A stretch of DNA of 64,000 nt from Carnobacterium_B sp045617425 (GTDB lineage Bacteria > Bacillota > Bacilli > Lactobacillales > Carnobacteriaceae): contig NZ_JAZLIO010000003.1 of assembly GCF_045617425.1 (NCBI RefSeq), positions 1 to 64,000 of the forward strand, in the 5' to 3' direction. The notes beneath the pieces were generated by a model, which saw only the letters and a program-made list of their open reading frames with translations, was not told the origin of the DNA and did not search any database. Numbering within the stretch: position 1 is the stretch's first letter; each line of letters begins with the position of its first letter. Positions 34,994 through 44,743 of this stretch are shown piece by piece. The position numbers and the translations under genes are program-made.

Positions 34994-36072
34994 AGCATAA
35001 AGCCATTCAATCGCTTTTTTTCTCCAGTAGTATCATTATATTTATGTTGTTTTTTGTTATTATAGCTAGTTACAGCTTTGCGTATTCTCCTGAAAGTTGG
35101 TATTTAGATATTTTTACAACACGTTTTTTTTATATTCCTTTTATTGGGTATTTACTGGCTGTCTCAGCTGCGATTGGTCTAGGTGTCACACTGGGTGTTT
35201 ATTATCTGAACAAACGCCAGTGGCAGCACATAGAAGAGACTCTTCACACTCTTGTAAAGGGAGATTATTCAAAAGAGACTTTCGATCAACTGCTTGCTAA
35301 AAATGAAGAAGATTATTTTTTTTCTGATGAATTGAAAAGAGCGCTCATAGATATTCGTGAAAAACTGGTGACTTTAGCTAATGAAGTACAAATGAACAGC
35401 AATTCAGCCAACTCTATTAATGGTCAGACGAAAGAAGAAATTCTGGTATCTGAACGGAGTCGTTTGGCACGTGAATTACACGATTCAGTCAGTCAACAAT
35501 TGTTTGCAGCTATGATGATGTTGTCTGCTTTAAATGAGCAAATGTATGAAACGAGCGGAGCTTTACAAAAACAAGTAAAATTAATAGAATCTATTGTAAA
35601 CGAAGCTCAGGCTGAAATGCGGGCTTTATTGCTTCATTTAAGACCCGTTAATTTAGAAGGAAAGTCATTGAAAAAAGGGATTGAACAACTGTTAAATGAG
35701 CTCCGTACAAAAATTCAAATTGAATTAAAATGGGATATTGAAGATGTTTCACTACCAAATGGAATAGAAGATCATCTTTTTCGTATCGTTCAAGAACTTC
35801 TTTCCAATACATTGCGCCATTCAAAAGCAAACGAATTAGAGGTTTACTTGCACGTCATTGATCAATCTGTTTTATTGAGAGTCATTGACGATGGAATTGG
35901 TTTCAATACGACTGAAAATAAAGCTGGGAATTATGGGTTGCAGAACATTAATGAACGAGTAATCGGAATGGGTGGGACATGCAAGATTATTAGTTTTAAA
36001 AATAAGGGAACAAGTGTTGAGATAAAAATACCACTTATGACTAAAATCGAAAAAGGGGCAGGGACGATATGA
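34990..36072 (+). CDS. liaS: Envelope-stress sensor histidine kinase LiaS (VraS)
   Basis: Intramembrane-sensing kinase, 360 residues. Two transmembrane helices (about 11-32 and 46-70) enclose a very short extracellular loop. A HAMP-like linker follows. The HisKA_3 motif ERSRLARELHDSVSQQLFA carries the phosphorylated His. The ATP-binding domain has IVQELLSNTLRHSKA, DDGIGF and GNYGLQNINERV. It overlaps both neighbours by four bases, so liaFSR is one coupled unit. It probably responds to cell-wall antibiotics and peptides; the direct signal cannot be read from the sequence. Confidence 0.93.
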   Translation: MKHKAIQSLFFSSSIIIFMLFFVIIASYSFAYSPESWYLDIFTTRFFYIPFIGYLLAVSAAIGLGVTLGVYYLNKRQWQHIEETLHTLVKGDYSKETFDQLLAKNEEDYFFSDELKRALIDIREKLVTLANEVQMNSNSANSINGQTKEEILVSERSRLARELHDSVSQQLFAAMMMLSALNEQMYETSGALQKQVKLIESIVNEAQAEMRALLLHLRPVNLEGKSLKKGIEQLLNELRTKIQIELKWDIEDVSLPNGIEDHLFRIVQELLSNTLRHSKANELEVYLHVIDQSVLLRVIDDGIGFNTTENKAGNYGLQNINERVIGMGGTCKIISFKNKGTSVEIKIPLMTKIEKGAGTI

Positions 36073-36701
36073 TTAAAGTATTATTAGTGGACGATCATGA
36101 AATGGTTCGATTAGGGGTTTCTTCTTATTTATCCATCCAAAGCGATATAGAGGTTATAGGAGAAGCAGAGAACGGGAAAATTGGTTTCGAAAAGGCAATG
36201 GAGCTGCGTCCAGACGTTATTTTGATGGATTTAGTGATGGATATAATGGATGGCATCGAGTCTACAAAAGCTATTATGAAAGAATGGCCTGAAGCAAAAA
36301 TCGTTATTGTAACCAGTTTTATTGATGACGAAAAAGTCTATCCTGCACTGGAAGCAGGAGCGTCCAGCTATATTTTAAAAACGTCGACAGCGAGTACAAT
36401 TGCGAATGCGATTCGCTCTACATATAAGGGTGAAACGATTCTAGAACCGGAAGTAACCGGAAAAATGATGGAACGTTTAACTAAAAAGCATGTTCATCAA
36501 TTGCATGAGGATCTAACCAATCGTGAACAAGAGATTCTTATGTTGATTGCTCAAGGTAATTCTAACCAAGAAATTGCTGACGCACTTTTCATAACTTTAA
36601 AAACAGTTAAAACACATGTTTCAAATATATTAGCTAAGTTAGAAGTTGAAGATCGGACACAAGCAGCTATTTATGCTTTTAAACATCACCTTATTGAGTA
36701 A
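36069..36701 (+). CDS. liaR: Envelope-stress response regulator LiaR (VraR)
   Basis: NarL/LuxR-type regulator, 210 residues. The receiver domain has the acidic pocket (DDHEMVRLG), phospho-acceptor Asp in VILMDLVMD (about 54), and Lys in SYILKTS. The C-terminal helix-turn-helix is LTNREQEILMLIAQGNSNQEIADAL..., ending near 210. It is the partner of LiaS. Targets are not visible in the window. Confidence 0.95.
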   Translation: MIKVLLVDDHEMVRLGVSSYLSIQSDIEVIGEAENGKIGFEKAMELRPDVILMDLVMDIMDGIESTKAIMKEWPEAKIVIVTSFIDDEKVYPALEAGASSYILKTSTASTIANAIRSTYKGETILEPEVTGKMMERLTKKHVHQLHEDLTNREQEILMLIAQGNSNQEIADALFITLKTVKTHVSNILAKLEVEDRTQAAIYAFKHHLIE

Positions 36702-36773
36702 AGTAGGGTAAACAAGTACAATGAAGTTGATAGGAACTAGCATATAATTAGGGAAATGAAAGTTGGTAAAGAG

Positions 36774-37433
36774 ATGAAGAAAAATTTTGCAGTTATTGGT
36801 TTAGGCCGTTTTGGGAGCAGTATTTGTCGAACACTTGTAGAAAGTGGACATGATGTATTGGCGATTGATTCTAGTGAAGATAAAGTAAATGAATATATGA
36901 ATATAGCCACTCATGCAGTTGTCGCAAATGCTCAAGATGAAAGTGTCTTAAGATCACTAGGTATTAGAAATTTTGATCATGTCATTATAGCTATTGGTGA
37001 AGATATTCAAGCAAGTATATTAATTACATTAATGATTAAAGAAATGGGTAATCCATACATTACAGCGAAAGCCCAAAATGAATACCATGGAAAAGTACTA
37101 GAAAAAATAGGAGCCGATCATGTTATCCATCCTGAAAGAGATATGGGTATTCGAATCGGGCATCATTTAGTTTCAAGAAACGTAGTGGATTATTTAGAAT
37201 TATCAGATAAGTATTCATTGGTTGAATTAAAAGTAACAAACCCAAAGTTTTTTAATAAAACACTTCTAGAATTAAATTTTAGACAACGTTATGGATTAAA
37301 TGTTATTGGAATTCGACGAGGACAAGAGATGATTATTTCTCCTGCAGCTGATGCCGTTATTCAGGTGAATGATACGCTTATGATTGTTGGTGGTATTAAA
37401 GAAATTGATTGGTTGGAAAATCAAATGCCATAG
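36774..37433 (+). CDS. ktrA: Potassium-uptake regulatory subunit KtrA (TrkA family)
   Basis: Cytoplasmic gating subunit of a Ktr potassium channel, binding nucleotide in an RCK_N domain and cyclic-di-AMP or similar ligands in RCK_C. I start at ATG 36774 (MKKNFAVIGLGRFGSS), the conserved family start. An ATG six codons upstream is also open; neither has a strong Shine-Dalgarno. The Rossmann motif GLGRFGSSIC is at about 9-18, and RCK_C covers about 135-219. No ktrB membrane subunit is nearby. Confidence 0.92.
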   Translation: MKKNFAVIGLGRFGSSICRTLVESGHDVLAIDSSEDKVNEYMNIATHAVVANAQDESVLRSLGIRNFDHVIIAIGEDIQASILITLMIKEMGNPYITAKAQNEYHGKVLEKIGADHVIHPERDMGIRIGHHLVSRNVVDYLELSDKYSLVELKVTNPKFFNKTLLELNFRQRYGLNVIGIRRGQEMIISPAADAVIQVNDTLMIVGGIKEIDWLENQMP

Positions 37434-37510
37434 AGATACGTTCCAAGAAAAACAAACGTTGTTGCATCTTTAATTATGGTATTATTAATAATGATAATAT
37501 GGTCGTATGA

Positions 37511-37540
37511 GAGGAGGAATCACAGAGAATCGTTTCTGTG
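37511..37540 (+). promoter_or_regulatory. Shine-Dalgarno and hairpin ahead of the IscA/HesB-like gene
   Basis: GAGGAGG (37511-37517) is followed by CACAGAGAATCGTTTCTGTG (37521-37540), which folds into an 8-bp hairpin with one bulge and a short loop. GTG 37538 is inside its 3' arm and ATG 37550 is nine bases after it. Confidence 0.65.
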
Positions 37541-37843
37541 AAACTTACTATGAAAATTGAAATAACAGATAATGCTAAAGAATGGTTTGAAAATGAGGTA
37601 GGTCTCGAAAAGGGTAATGGTGTTCGATTTTTGGGGAAAGTATATGGAAGCACTGAAGTCCATGAAGGATTTTCGGTCGGAATGGAAGTAACTCAACCCA
37701 CTGATGTCTTAGCTGAAACCATTATTAATGGGGTCATTTACTTTATTGATAAAAACGATGAATGGTTTTTTAGCGGATACGACTTACAAGTTAATTATGA
37801 TAAAGAACGCGAAGAACCAATCTACCACTTTATTGAACACTAA
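37538..37843 (+). CDS. HesB/IscA-like protein (YneR type)
   Basis: A protein of 101 residues from GTG 37538, or 97 from ATG 37550 (MKIEITDNAKEWFENEVG...). The ATG is the likelier start because the GTG sits in a hairpin 20 bases from the Shine-Dalgarno. It resembles the HesB/YneR subgroup of the A-type Fe-S carrier fold, but no conserved cysteines are present, so it is unlikely to carry an iron-sulfur cluster by the usual ligands. VYGSTEVHEGFSVGMEVTQP and INGVIYFIDKNDEWFF are the recognisable blocks. It is convergent with rnjA. Confidence 0.75.
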   Translation: MKLTMKIEITDNAKEWFENEVGLEKGNGVRFLGKVYGSTEVHEGFSVGMEVTQPTDVLAETIINGVIYFIDKNDEWFFSGYDLQVNYDKEREEPIYHFIEH

Positions 37844-37844
37844 A

Positions 37845-37893
37845 AAAAAGGCTCACCAGACATTTTAAAAATGTCGGGTAAGCCTTTTTTTTA
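37845..37893. terminator. Bidirectional terminator between the HesB-like gene and rnjA
   Basis: A long imperfect stem (AAAAGGCT.ACC.GACATTTT with its complement) flanked by A- and T-runs. It can serve both convergent genes. Confidence 0.9.
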
Positions 37894-37898
37894 ATGGA

Positions 37899-39569
37899 TT
37901 AAACTGGCATAATAACCGGTAAAATCATAGGGTGTCTTTCAGTACGTTCAAATAAGAATGGTTTCAAACTCTCGATAATAGTATTTTTTAAAGATTGTTC
38001 GGTAACTTTATCGTTTGCTAAACTTTTATTTAAACTTTTAGTCATAACTTGTTGTGCATCATTGATTAATTCTCCAGATTCACGCATATAAATAAATCCG
38101 CGAGACAAGATATCAGGACCTGCTAGTACTTCTTTAGATTTGTAATCGATTGTTACAACTACGACAACCAATCCTTCTTCAGACAGCAACTTACGGTCAC
38201 GTAAAACGACGTTTCCGATATCTCCGATTCCTTTACCATCTACATAGACATCTCCAGCTTCGAAGTGTCCAGCCTCTCTGGCTGAATCAGCCGTTAAAGC
38301 TATAACATCTCCATTATCTAAGATGAAAGAATTTTCTTTAGGAATTCCTACCAATTCAGCAAGACCCGCATGAATTTTTTGCATTCTATATTCACCATGA
38401 ACAGGGATAAAGTATTTAGGTTTCATTAAACGAAGCATCAATTTTTGTTCTTGTTGACCACCATGTCCAGAAGTATGAACATTATTTACTCTTCCATGAA
38501 TAACATCTGCACCAGCTTCAGAGAGTAAATTAATAACACGATTTACACTTGAAGTATTTCCTGGGATAGGAGAGCTAGAAAAAATTACTGTATCACCAGG
38601 TTGAATAGAAATTTGACGATGGGTACCATTAGCGATACGACTCAAGGCTGCCATTGGCTCACCTTGTGATCCTGTACATAAAATAATGCTTTCCTTTGCA
38701 GGAAGGCGATTAATTTCTCTAGGTTCTATAAAGGTTTCTTCTGGAGCTGTGATATAGCCTAATTGACGACCAGTTGTAACAGACGATTCCATACTACGAC
38801 CAAAAACAGCTATTTTGCGTCCTGTTTTGATTGCTGCATTTGCAACTTGTTGCAAGCGAGAAATGTTAGAAGCAAAAGTCGCAAAAATGATACGGCCTTC
38901 TACTTTTTGCATGATACTTGTGATCGATTCTCCAACGACTTGTTCAGATTTAGTGAAAGTAGGGATTTCAGCATTAGTACTATCAGATAAAAGAGCTAGT
39001 ACACCTTCATCGCCTATTTTAGCCATTCTGTGCAAGTTTGCTGGTTTGCCCACTGGAGTGAAATCAAATTTGTAATCTCCAGTTAGAACGATGTTGCCGG
39101 GTGGTGTCTTAACGACAATACCAAAAGCTTCGGGAATACTATGTGTCGTTCTGAAAAAACTAACACTTGTTTTACGGAATTTTATAACGTCATCTTCACC
39201 AATTTCATGCAATACTGTATCACGCAATAAACCGTGTTCAGTTAATTTGTTACGAATTAAAGCAGAAGCTAATGGTCCGGCATAAATTGGAATATTGGCT
39301 TGTCTTAATAAGAAAGGAATACCTCCAATATGATCCTCATGTCCATGTGTGATAACTAAAGCTTTAACTTTATGGATATTTTGAACGATGTAACTGTAAT
39401 CAGGAATAACATAATCGATTCCTAATAAGTCGTCTTCAGGAAATTTAATACCGGCGTCAATAATGATGATTTCATCTTGAAATTGAACACCATACGTATT
39501 TTTACCAATTTCCCCTAAACCCCCAATGGCAAAGACAGCAGCTTCATTATTTTTTATAGAAGGTTTCAT
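37899..39569 (-). CDS. rnjA: Ribonuclease J
   Basis: Metallo-beta-lactamase/beta-CASP nuclease with endo- and 5'-3' exonuclease activity in mRNA turnover and rRNA maturation. The 556 residues include the zinc site THGHEDHIGG (about 74-83), the FSSSPIPGN and GHGGQQEQKLMLRLMKP blocks of the beta-CASP region, and the C-terminal domain. It is RNase J1-like by length and by following rpoY. The start overlaps the rpoY stop (TAATG), so the pair is coupled. Confidence 0.96.
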   Translation of the reverse strand: MKPSIKNNEAAVFAIGGLGEIGKNTYGVQFQDEIIIIDAGIKFPEDDLLGIDYVIPDYSYIVQNIHKVKALVITHGHEDHIGGIPFLLRQANIPIYAGPLASALIRNKLTEHGLLRDTVLHEIGEDDVIKFRKTSVSFFRTTHSIPEAFGIVVKTPPGNIVLTGDYKFDFTPVGKPANLHRMAKIGDEGVLALLSDSTNAEIPTFTKSEQVVGESITSIMQKVEGRIIFATFASNISRLQQVANAAIKTGRKIAVFGRSMESSVTTGRQLGYITAPEETFIEPREINRLPAKESIILCTGSQGEPMAALSRIANGTHRQISIQPGDTVIFSSSPIPGNTSSVNRVINLLSEAGADVIHGRVNNVHTSGHGGQQEQKLMLRLMKPKYFIPVHGEYRMQKIHAGLAELVGIPKENSFILDNGDVIALTADSAREAGHFEAGDVYVDGKGIGDIGNVVLRDRKLLSEEGLVVVVVTIDYKSKEVLAGPDILSRGFIYMRESGELINDAQQVMTKSLNKSLANDKVTEQSLKNTIIESLKPFLFERTERHPMILPVIMPV

Positions 39570-39784
39570 TAGTTAAACTCCACTAACTTGAAATCTGGGC
39601 TATTTTGTTCGTATTCAAGATACTTTCCATCAATTTGTTGAACAAGTTCAATATTGTAGGGGGTATTTTGTTCAACCAATTCACGTGCTTCAACAACACT
39701 TCCGGCTTCTAGATAAAGTGTTTGAGTGTCTTCTCTTTTTGGGTTTCTTAATTTTGTTTCTTGATAATTGACTTTAAAAATCAT
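39569..39784 (-). CDS. rpoY: RNA polymerase epsilon subunit (RpoY)
   Basis: Small accessory subunit of Firmicutes RNA polymerase (DUF1447), 71 residues. It starts MIFKVNYQETKLRNPKREDTQTLYLEA and has the usual QNTPYNIELVQQIDGKYLEYEQ block. It is upstream of rnjA and translationally coupled to it, the standard arrangement. The Shine-Dalgarno GAGGAGAG lies before the ATG. Confidence 0.94.
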   Translation of the reverse strand: MIFKVNYQETKLRNPKREDTQTLYLEAGSVVEARELVEQNTPYNIELVQQIDGKYLEYEQNSPDFKLVEFN

Positions 39785-40254
39785 TTATTTCTCTCCTCTG
39801 TATACGTTCTCTCTATAAAGGTAGAACGTTAGTCTTTTTTATAAAAAAATTGGTGAAGTGTTTTGCATTACGAAAAAATCAATCTATTGAAGTTTATTCA
39901 AAGATGATAAACGAAAACCACGTCAGTTTAATTCCTTAACATGAATGTAAAGCTACTAGAAAAAAATTCTGATTCTTCTTTTATTCAGTTTAGTTTTTTC
40001 CCGAACTAGTGGTTGTGGTAAGTACACAACAGCTAAATTTATTTTACCATAATTCATTAATTAAGTATAGAAAGTTAGTTGGTGCGAAAAATAATAGAAA
40101 TTGGCTATTCGTACTCAGAAGAAAATATGCTATATTGTAATAGATGTTTTTTGATGACGCAGGGTATAAACAGACTGAAAGTATATTTTTAATTTTAAAG
40201 GTAAAAAATAAAAAATCATCAGAGATAGACTAATTTTTTAAGGGAGATGAGAAA
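39785..40254. other. Divergent intergenic region between rpoY and efrA
   Basis: About 470 AT-rich bases without a gene. It must hold promoters in both directions. An extended -10 (TGCTATATT, 40128-40136) is a candidate for efrA with a poor -35. GGGAGATGAG precedes the efrA start. I recognise no structured RNA or transporter-specific operator. Confidence 0.6.
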
Positions 40255-41985
40255 ATGAATTTAATGTGGAGATATACAATGAAGTATAAAAAATTAGTCT
40301 TGTTAAATTTTTTGTGCGTTTTTGGTTTCATCTTGATTGAACTAGGATTGCCCACTTTATTGGCACAGCTAATCAATAAAGGGTTGATGTTTAATGATTT
40401 TGACGTTGTAACTTATTATGGGAAATGGATGTTTGTCATTTCTATTATTGGATTGATTGGGTTAATCGGACTAGCATATACGGTTAGTAAAATCACTACA
40501 AGACTCGTTCGTGATATTCGTAATGATATTTTTGAAAAAGTACAGTCTTTTTCCCACAAAGAATACAACGAATTTGGTGTCTCATCATTAGTGACACGCA
40601 CAACAAATGATGCATTTCAAATTATGGTGTTCATGCAGATGGTTTTACGAGTAGGAATGATGACACCGCTAATGTTCATTTCTAGTTTTATCATGATCAT
40701 TCGGACCAGCCCGTCATTGTCTTATGTCGTGTTGATTGCAGTCCCTTTTTTAATTGGGATCGTTTATTTCATTGGAAAGCACTCTGCACCATTATCCAAT
40801 AGACAACAAATTAATTTGGATGAGATTAACTTAAACTTACGTGAAAACTTAACCGGCTTAAGAGTGATTCGTGCATTTGTAAAAGAAAAGTTTCAAGAAA
40901 GCAGATTTTATAAAGTTAATGACAATTATATGAATGTTTCTAAAAAATTATTTAAATTGATGGCTTTAGCCATGCCGACTTTCTCAATTATTTTTAACTG
41001 TATTTTTGTAGTTGTTATTTGGTTAGGGGCTATAGAAATAAATACTGGAAATCTTCAAGTAGGGAGTTTAGTTGCATTTATAGAATATATTTTTCATGCT
41101 CTCTTTTCATTTATGATGTTTGCTAATATTTTTACTATGTACCCAAGAGCAGCCGTTTCAGCTAGACGGATCGAAGAAATATTAACTACTGTACCGTCTA
41201 TTACAGAAAATGAAAATGGTGTAACTGAAACTGAAACACATGGTTACTTAACTTTTGAAGATGTGACGTTTGCTTATCCTGGAAATACCGAAGAACCGGT
41301 TATCGAAAATGTGAGTTTTACAGTGAGACCTGGTGAAACTGCTGCATTTATTGGAAGTACAGGTAGTGGGAAATCGAGCTTAATTCAGTTGATTCCTCGA
41401 TTTTACGACGTTACGAAAGGCCGTATTTTAGTCGATGGCGTAGATGTTAGAGACTATAAATTAAGTGCTTTACGCCAAAAGATAGGCTACATTCCTCAAA
41501 AAGCTTTGTTGTTTACCGGAACAATTACTGACAATATGCGTTATGGAAAATGGAATGCCAACAATAAAGAAATTGAGGAAGCTTCTGATATTTCCCAATC
41601 AAAAGATTTTATTTTGAAAAAACCGGATCAATTTGATGAGTTTTTATCTGAAGGTGGAAGCAATATGTCGGGTGGACAAAAACAACGACTATCAATAGCA
41701 CGTGCCATCATAAAAAAACCGGATATTTATATTTTTGACGATAGTTTTTCTGCACTGGACTATCAAACAGATGCAAAATTAAGAGCACGTTTAAAAATGG
41801 AAACTAAAAATGCAGCAGTCTTGATTGTTGCCCAACGAGTGGGGACCATTATGCATGCAGATAACATTATTGTATTAAATAAAGGTGTGGTAGTTGCTCA
41901 AGGAACGCATGCAGAATTATTAAAAAAATCTGATGTCTATTATGATATTGCCTCATCACAGTTGTCGAAGGAGGAGTTAGAGTGA
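40255..41985 (+). CDS. efrA: Heterodimeric ABC multidrug exporter, degenerate-site subunit (EfrA-like)
   Basis: Half-transporter of 576 residues: six transmembrane helices (about 1-310) and one nucleotide-binding domain. Walker A is GSTGSGKSS and the signature MSGGQKQRLS is intact. After Walker B, IFDDSFSAL has Asp in place of the catalytic Glu, and the switch histidine is Gln (VAQRVGT). This is the non-hydrolysing site expected of asymmetric exporters such as EfrAB and BmrCD. The next gene overlaps by four bases and encodes the partner. Substrates are likely drugs or lipids but cannot be read from the sequence. Confidence 0.92.
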   Translation: MNLMWRYTMKYKKLVLLNFLCVFGFILIELGLPTLLAQLINKGLMFNDFDVVTYYGKWMFVISIIGLIGLIGLAYTVSKITTRLVRDIRNDIFEKVQSFSHKEYNEFGVSSLVTRTTNDAFQIMVFMQMVLRVGMMTPLMFISSFIMIIRTSPSLSYVVLIAVPFLIGIVYFIGKHSAPLSNRQQINLDEINLNLRENLTGLRVIRAFVKEKFQESRFYKVNDNYMNVSKKLFKLMALAMPTFSIIFNCIFVVVIWLGAIEINTGNLQVGSLVAFIEYIFHALFSFMMFANIFTMYPRAAVSARRIEEILTTVPSITENENGVTETETHGYLTFEDVTFAYPGNTEEPVIENVSFTVRPGETAAFIGSTGSGKSSLIQLIPRFYDVTKGRILVDGVDVRDYKLSALRQKIGYIPQKALLFTGTITDNMRYGKWNANNKEIEEASDISQSKDFILKKPDQFDEFLSEGGSNMSGGQKQRLSIARAIIKKPDIYIFDDSFSALDYQTDAKLRARLKMETKNAAVLIVAQRVGTIMHADNIIVLNKGVVVAQGTHAELLKKSDVYYDIASSQLSKEELE

Positions 41986-43757
41986 GTCATATGAAAGGTT
42001 CATTACGCCGAATTTGGCAGTATATCAAACCTTATAAAATTGGTTTCCTATCTGCTATTGCTTTAACCGTTGTCTGCATGATCGTAAATGCTCTACAACC
42101 TTACATTATTGGATTAGCTATGACAGAGTTAGGTGAAAATGTTTCCGATATGTTGAACGATGTTCCGAATGCAGGAGTTAATTTTCCTTATATTCGTAAT
42201 ATTGTCATCATTATCTTGGGTATGGCAGCTATTTATCAAATTACTTTGTATTTATCTTCTTATATTATGACGAATGTTGTTCAAAATACCATGCGTGATT
42301 TAAGAAATGAAATTGAGCTAAAGATCAATCGACTTCCAGTCTCTTACTTTGACCGAAATCAACAAGGTAATATATTGAGTCGTGTCACAAACGATGTTGA
42401 TTCCATCAGTAATGCGATGCAACAAAGTCTGATTCAAATGGTCAATTCATTTATGGGAATTGTGTTTGCTATAACAATGATGTTGTATATCTCTGTTCCC
42501 TTAGCGTTAGTGATCATGGTAACCATTCCACTTTCGTTTATTATTTCAAAAGCCATTATCAAAAAATCACAACCTTATTTTAAAGGGCAACAAGAATCAT
42601 TAGGGGCGATGAACGGACACGTGCAAGAAAGTTTTAGTGGGTTTACTGAAATCAAACTTTATGGAAAAGAAAAAGACAAATTAGAAGAATTTAAAGGAAT
42701 CAATGCAACATTGAACAACTATGGTTTCAAAGCTGCCTTTATTTCTGGGATAATGAGTCCTTTAGTAGGATTTGTATCCAACCTGGCTTATTTTGGTATA
42801 GCGGTCGGCGGTGGGTACTTGGTTATTATGGGAAACTTGTCTTTAGGAAACTTACAAGCTTTTACTCAATACATCTGGCAAGTTAACCAGCCTATTTCTC
42901 AAATCACACAACTATCTGGTGTGATTCAAAGTGCAGCAGCAGCGGTTAATCGTGTGTTTGAAATTTTAGATGAACCAGAAGAAATTATTAATGAAACAGA
43001 TTATGTATTACCGGCTACTATAGAAGGTAATGTAGATTTCGAACATGTTGCTTTTGGTTATGACAAAGAAAAACCATTGATTACTGATTTGAATGTGTCG
43101 GTGAAAAAAGGGCAAACGGTAGCTGTTGTTGGGCCTACAGGAGCAGGGAAAACAACGTTGATTAATTTATTGATGCGTTTCTACGATGTGGATAAAGGGG
43201 CTATCAAAATTGACGGTATCGATACAAAATCAATGTCCAGACAAGATGTCCGCTCATTATTTGGCATGGTTTTACAAGATGCTTGGGTCTATAGCGGAAC
43301 GATTGCTGAAAATATTCGCTTTGGTAAACTTGATGCAACTGATGAAGAAGTGGTGGAAGCAGCCAAGACAGCGAACGTGGATCATTTTATACGGACATTG
43401 CCTGATGGGTACAATATGAAATTGAACAAAGAAACCTCAAATGTTTCATTAGGACAGAAACAACTGTTGACCATTGCGCGTGCAGTGATTTCCAATCCGA
43501 AAATATTGATTCTAGATGAAGCGACTAGTTCAGTAGATACACGTTTAGAAAGTTTGATTCAAAAAGCGATGAAAAAGGTTATGGAAGGCAGAACAAGCTT
43601 TGTCATTGCCCATCGTCTATCTACGATCCGAGACTCTGATTTGATTTTAGTCATGGATCAGGGTGAAATCATTGAGCAAGGAACGCATGAAGAATTGCTT
43701 GAAAAAGGAACTTTTTATGCAAATCTATATAATAGCCAATTTAGTGAAGAAGAATAA
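41982..43757 (+). CDS. efrB: Heterodimeric ABC multidrug exporter, canonical subunit (EfrB-like)
   Basis: Partner half-transporter, 591 residues with six transmembrane helices and a nucleotide-binding domain. Walker A GPTGAGKTT, Walker B with catalytic Glu (ILILDEATSSVD) and switch His (IAHRLST) are canonical. Its signature is VSLGQKQ, deviating from SGGQ. This deviant signature would pair with the degenerate site of EfrA, giving one active and one inactive site. GTG 41982 overlaps the efrA stop and is seven bases from AAGGAGG, so it beats ATG 41991. Confidence 0.92.
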   Translation: MSHMKGSLRRIWQYIKPYKIGFLSAIALTVVCMIVNALQPYIIGLAMTELGENVSDMLNDVPNAGVNFPYIRNIVIIILGMAAIYQITLYLSSYIMTNVVQNTMRDLRNEIELKINRLPVSYFDRNQQGNILSRVTNDVDSISNAMQQSLIQMVNSFMGIVFAITMMLYISVPLALVIMVTIPLSFIISKAIIKKSQPYFKGQQESLGAMNGHVQESFSGFTEIKLYGKEKDKLEEFKGINATLNNYGFKAAFISGIMSPLVGFVSNLAYFGIAVGGGYLVIMGNLSLGNLQAFTQYIWQVNQPISQITQLSGVIQSAAAAVNRVFEILDEPEEIINETDYVLPATIEGNVDFEHVAFGYDKEKPLITDLNVSVKKGQTVAVVGPTGAGKTTLINLLMRFYDVDKGAIKIDGIDTKSMSRQDVRSLFGMVLQDAWVYSGTIAENIRFGKLDATDEEVVEAAKTANVDHFIRTLPDGYNMKLNKETSNVSLGQKQLLTIARAVISNPKILILDEATSSVDTRLESLIQKAMKKVMEGRTSFVIAHRLSTIRDSDLILVMDQGEIIEQGTHEELLEKGTFYANLYNSQFSEEE

Positions 43758-43767
43758 AAGCTAGTGG

Positions 43768-43811
43768 AAAAACATGGAAGTCCAGTATGAATGGACTTCC
43801 ATGTTTTTTAT
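43768..43811 (+). terminator. Terminator after efrB
   Basis: A perfect 14-bp stem (AACATGGAAGTCCA and its complement) with a 7-nt loop and a T-run. Confidence 0.93.
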
Positions 43812-43890
43812 TCTTTTCAGTCTAGAAGTCTAGGAGAATAAAGGGTACAATTGTCTTATAAGCAACAATATAGAAAGGAAGTATTTAAAC

Positions 43891-44670
43891 ATGCAAAAGA
43901 AAATGATTTTTTTTGATATCGATGGAACATTAGTCAATGATCAAAAAAACATACCAGAGAGCACCAAATTAGCGATTAAAGAACTAAAAAATAACGGACA
44001 TGAAGTGGCTATAGCTACTGGAAGAAATTTATTTATGGCTCAAAATATTATCGATGAATTAGAGATCAGCCATTATGTTGTTTGTAATGGAGCAGCAGGA
44101 TACTTACATAAGGAACAAGTTTATGAAAATCCGTTGGATCATGCTCAACTAGAAAAACTTATTCAAGTAGCAGATTCAAATAACCATGACATCATATATG
44201 AGACACCAGCTAAGCTGAGAAGAAGAAATGAGGAAGCTGATGTTAAAATTACAACAGCTATGAAATCTGTAGGTTATGGTGTTCCTAAATACGATCGAGA
44301 TTTTTACTTACACAACTCATTAGTACAATGTTTGCTGTTTTACCGCGAAGACGAAAAACAATTTTATGAAAGTGGTCAGTTTTCAAAATTCCGTTTTGTC
44401 AGATGGCATGATTCTGGAGTAGATGTATTGCCGCATGATGGATCAAAAGCAAATACGGTTTTGAGAGTAGCTTTAGAAAATGGATATGGTGTAGAAGACA
44501 TCATTGCATTTGGTGACGGCTTAAATGATTTAGAAATGATTGAAAAAGTTGGAACTGGAGTAGCTATGGGAAATGCTTTAGAAAGTGTAAAGTTGAGAGC
44601 CGATAAAGTAACAAAAAGTTGTAATGAAGATGGAATTTCTATTGCATTAAAAGAACTGGGTTTGATATAA
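43891..44670 (+). CDS. Cof-type HAD-family phosphatase
   Basis: Haloacid-dehalogenase hydrolase of the Cof/YidA subfamily, 259 residues. Motif I FFDIDGTLVND (about 6-16), motif II with Thr in AIATGRN, and the C-terminal motif AFGDGLNDLEMIEKVGTGVAMGNA (in parts) are intact; the cap domain is between. Such enzymes dephosphorylate sugar phosphates or flavin precursors; no particular substrate is evident. Its ATG follows GAAAGGAAG. The tRNA gene lies downstream with its own promoter. Confidence 0.92.
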   Translation: MQKKMIFFDIDGTLVNDQKNIPESTKLAIKELKNNGHEVAIATGRNLFMAQNIIDELEISHYVVCNGAAGYLHKEQVYENPLDHAQLEKLIQVADSNNHDIIYETPAKLRRRNEEADVKITTAMKSVGYGVPKYDRDFYLHNSLVQCLLFYREDEKQFYESGQFSKFRFVRWHDSGVDVLPHDGSKANTVLRVALENGYGVEDIIAFGDGLNDLEMIEKVGTGVAMGNALESVKLRADKVTKSCNEDGISIALKELGLI

Positions 44671-44692
44671 TCAATAAATAAATTCCTGTTTA

Positions 44693-44721
44693 TTTACATT
44701 GAGGGGATGAATCAGTAGATT
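44693..44721 (+). promoter_or_regulatory. Promoter of the tRNA gene
   Basis: TTTACA (44693-44698), 17 bases, TAGATT (44716-44721). The start would be near 44728, some 16 bases before the tRNA. Confidence 0.7.
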
Positions 44722-44743
44722 ATTGGCTGAAGCATTCTACTTT

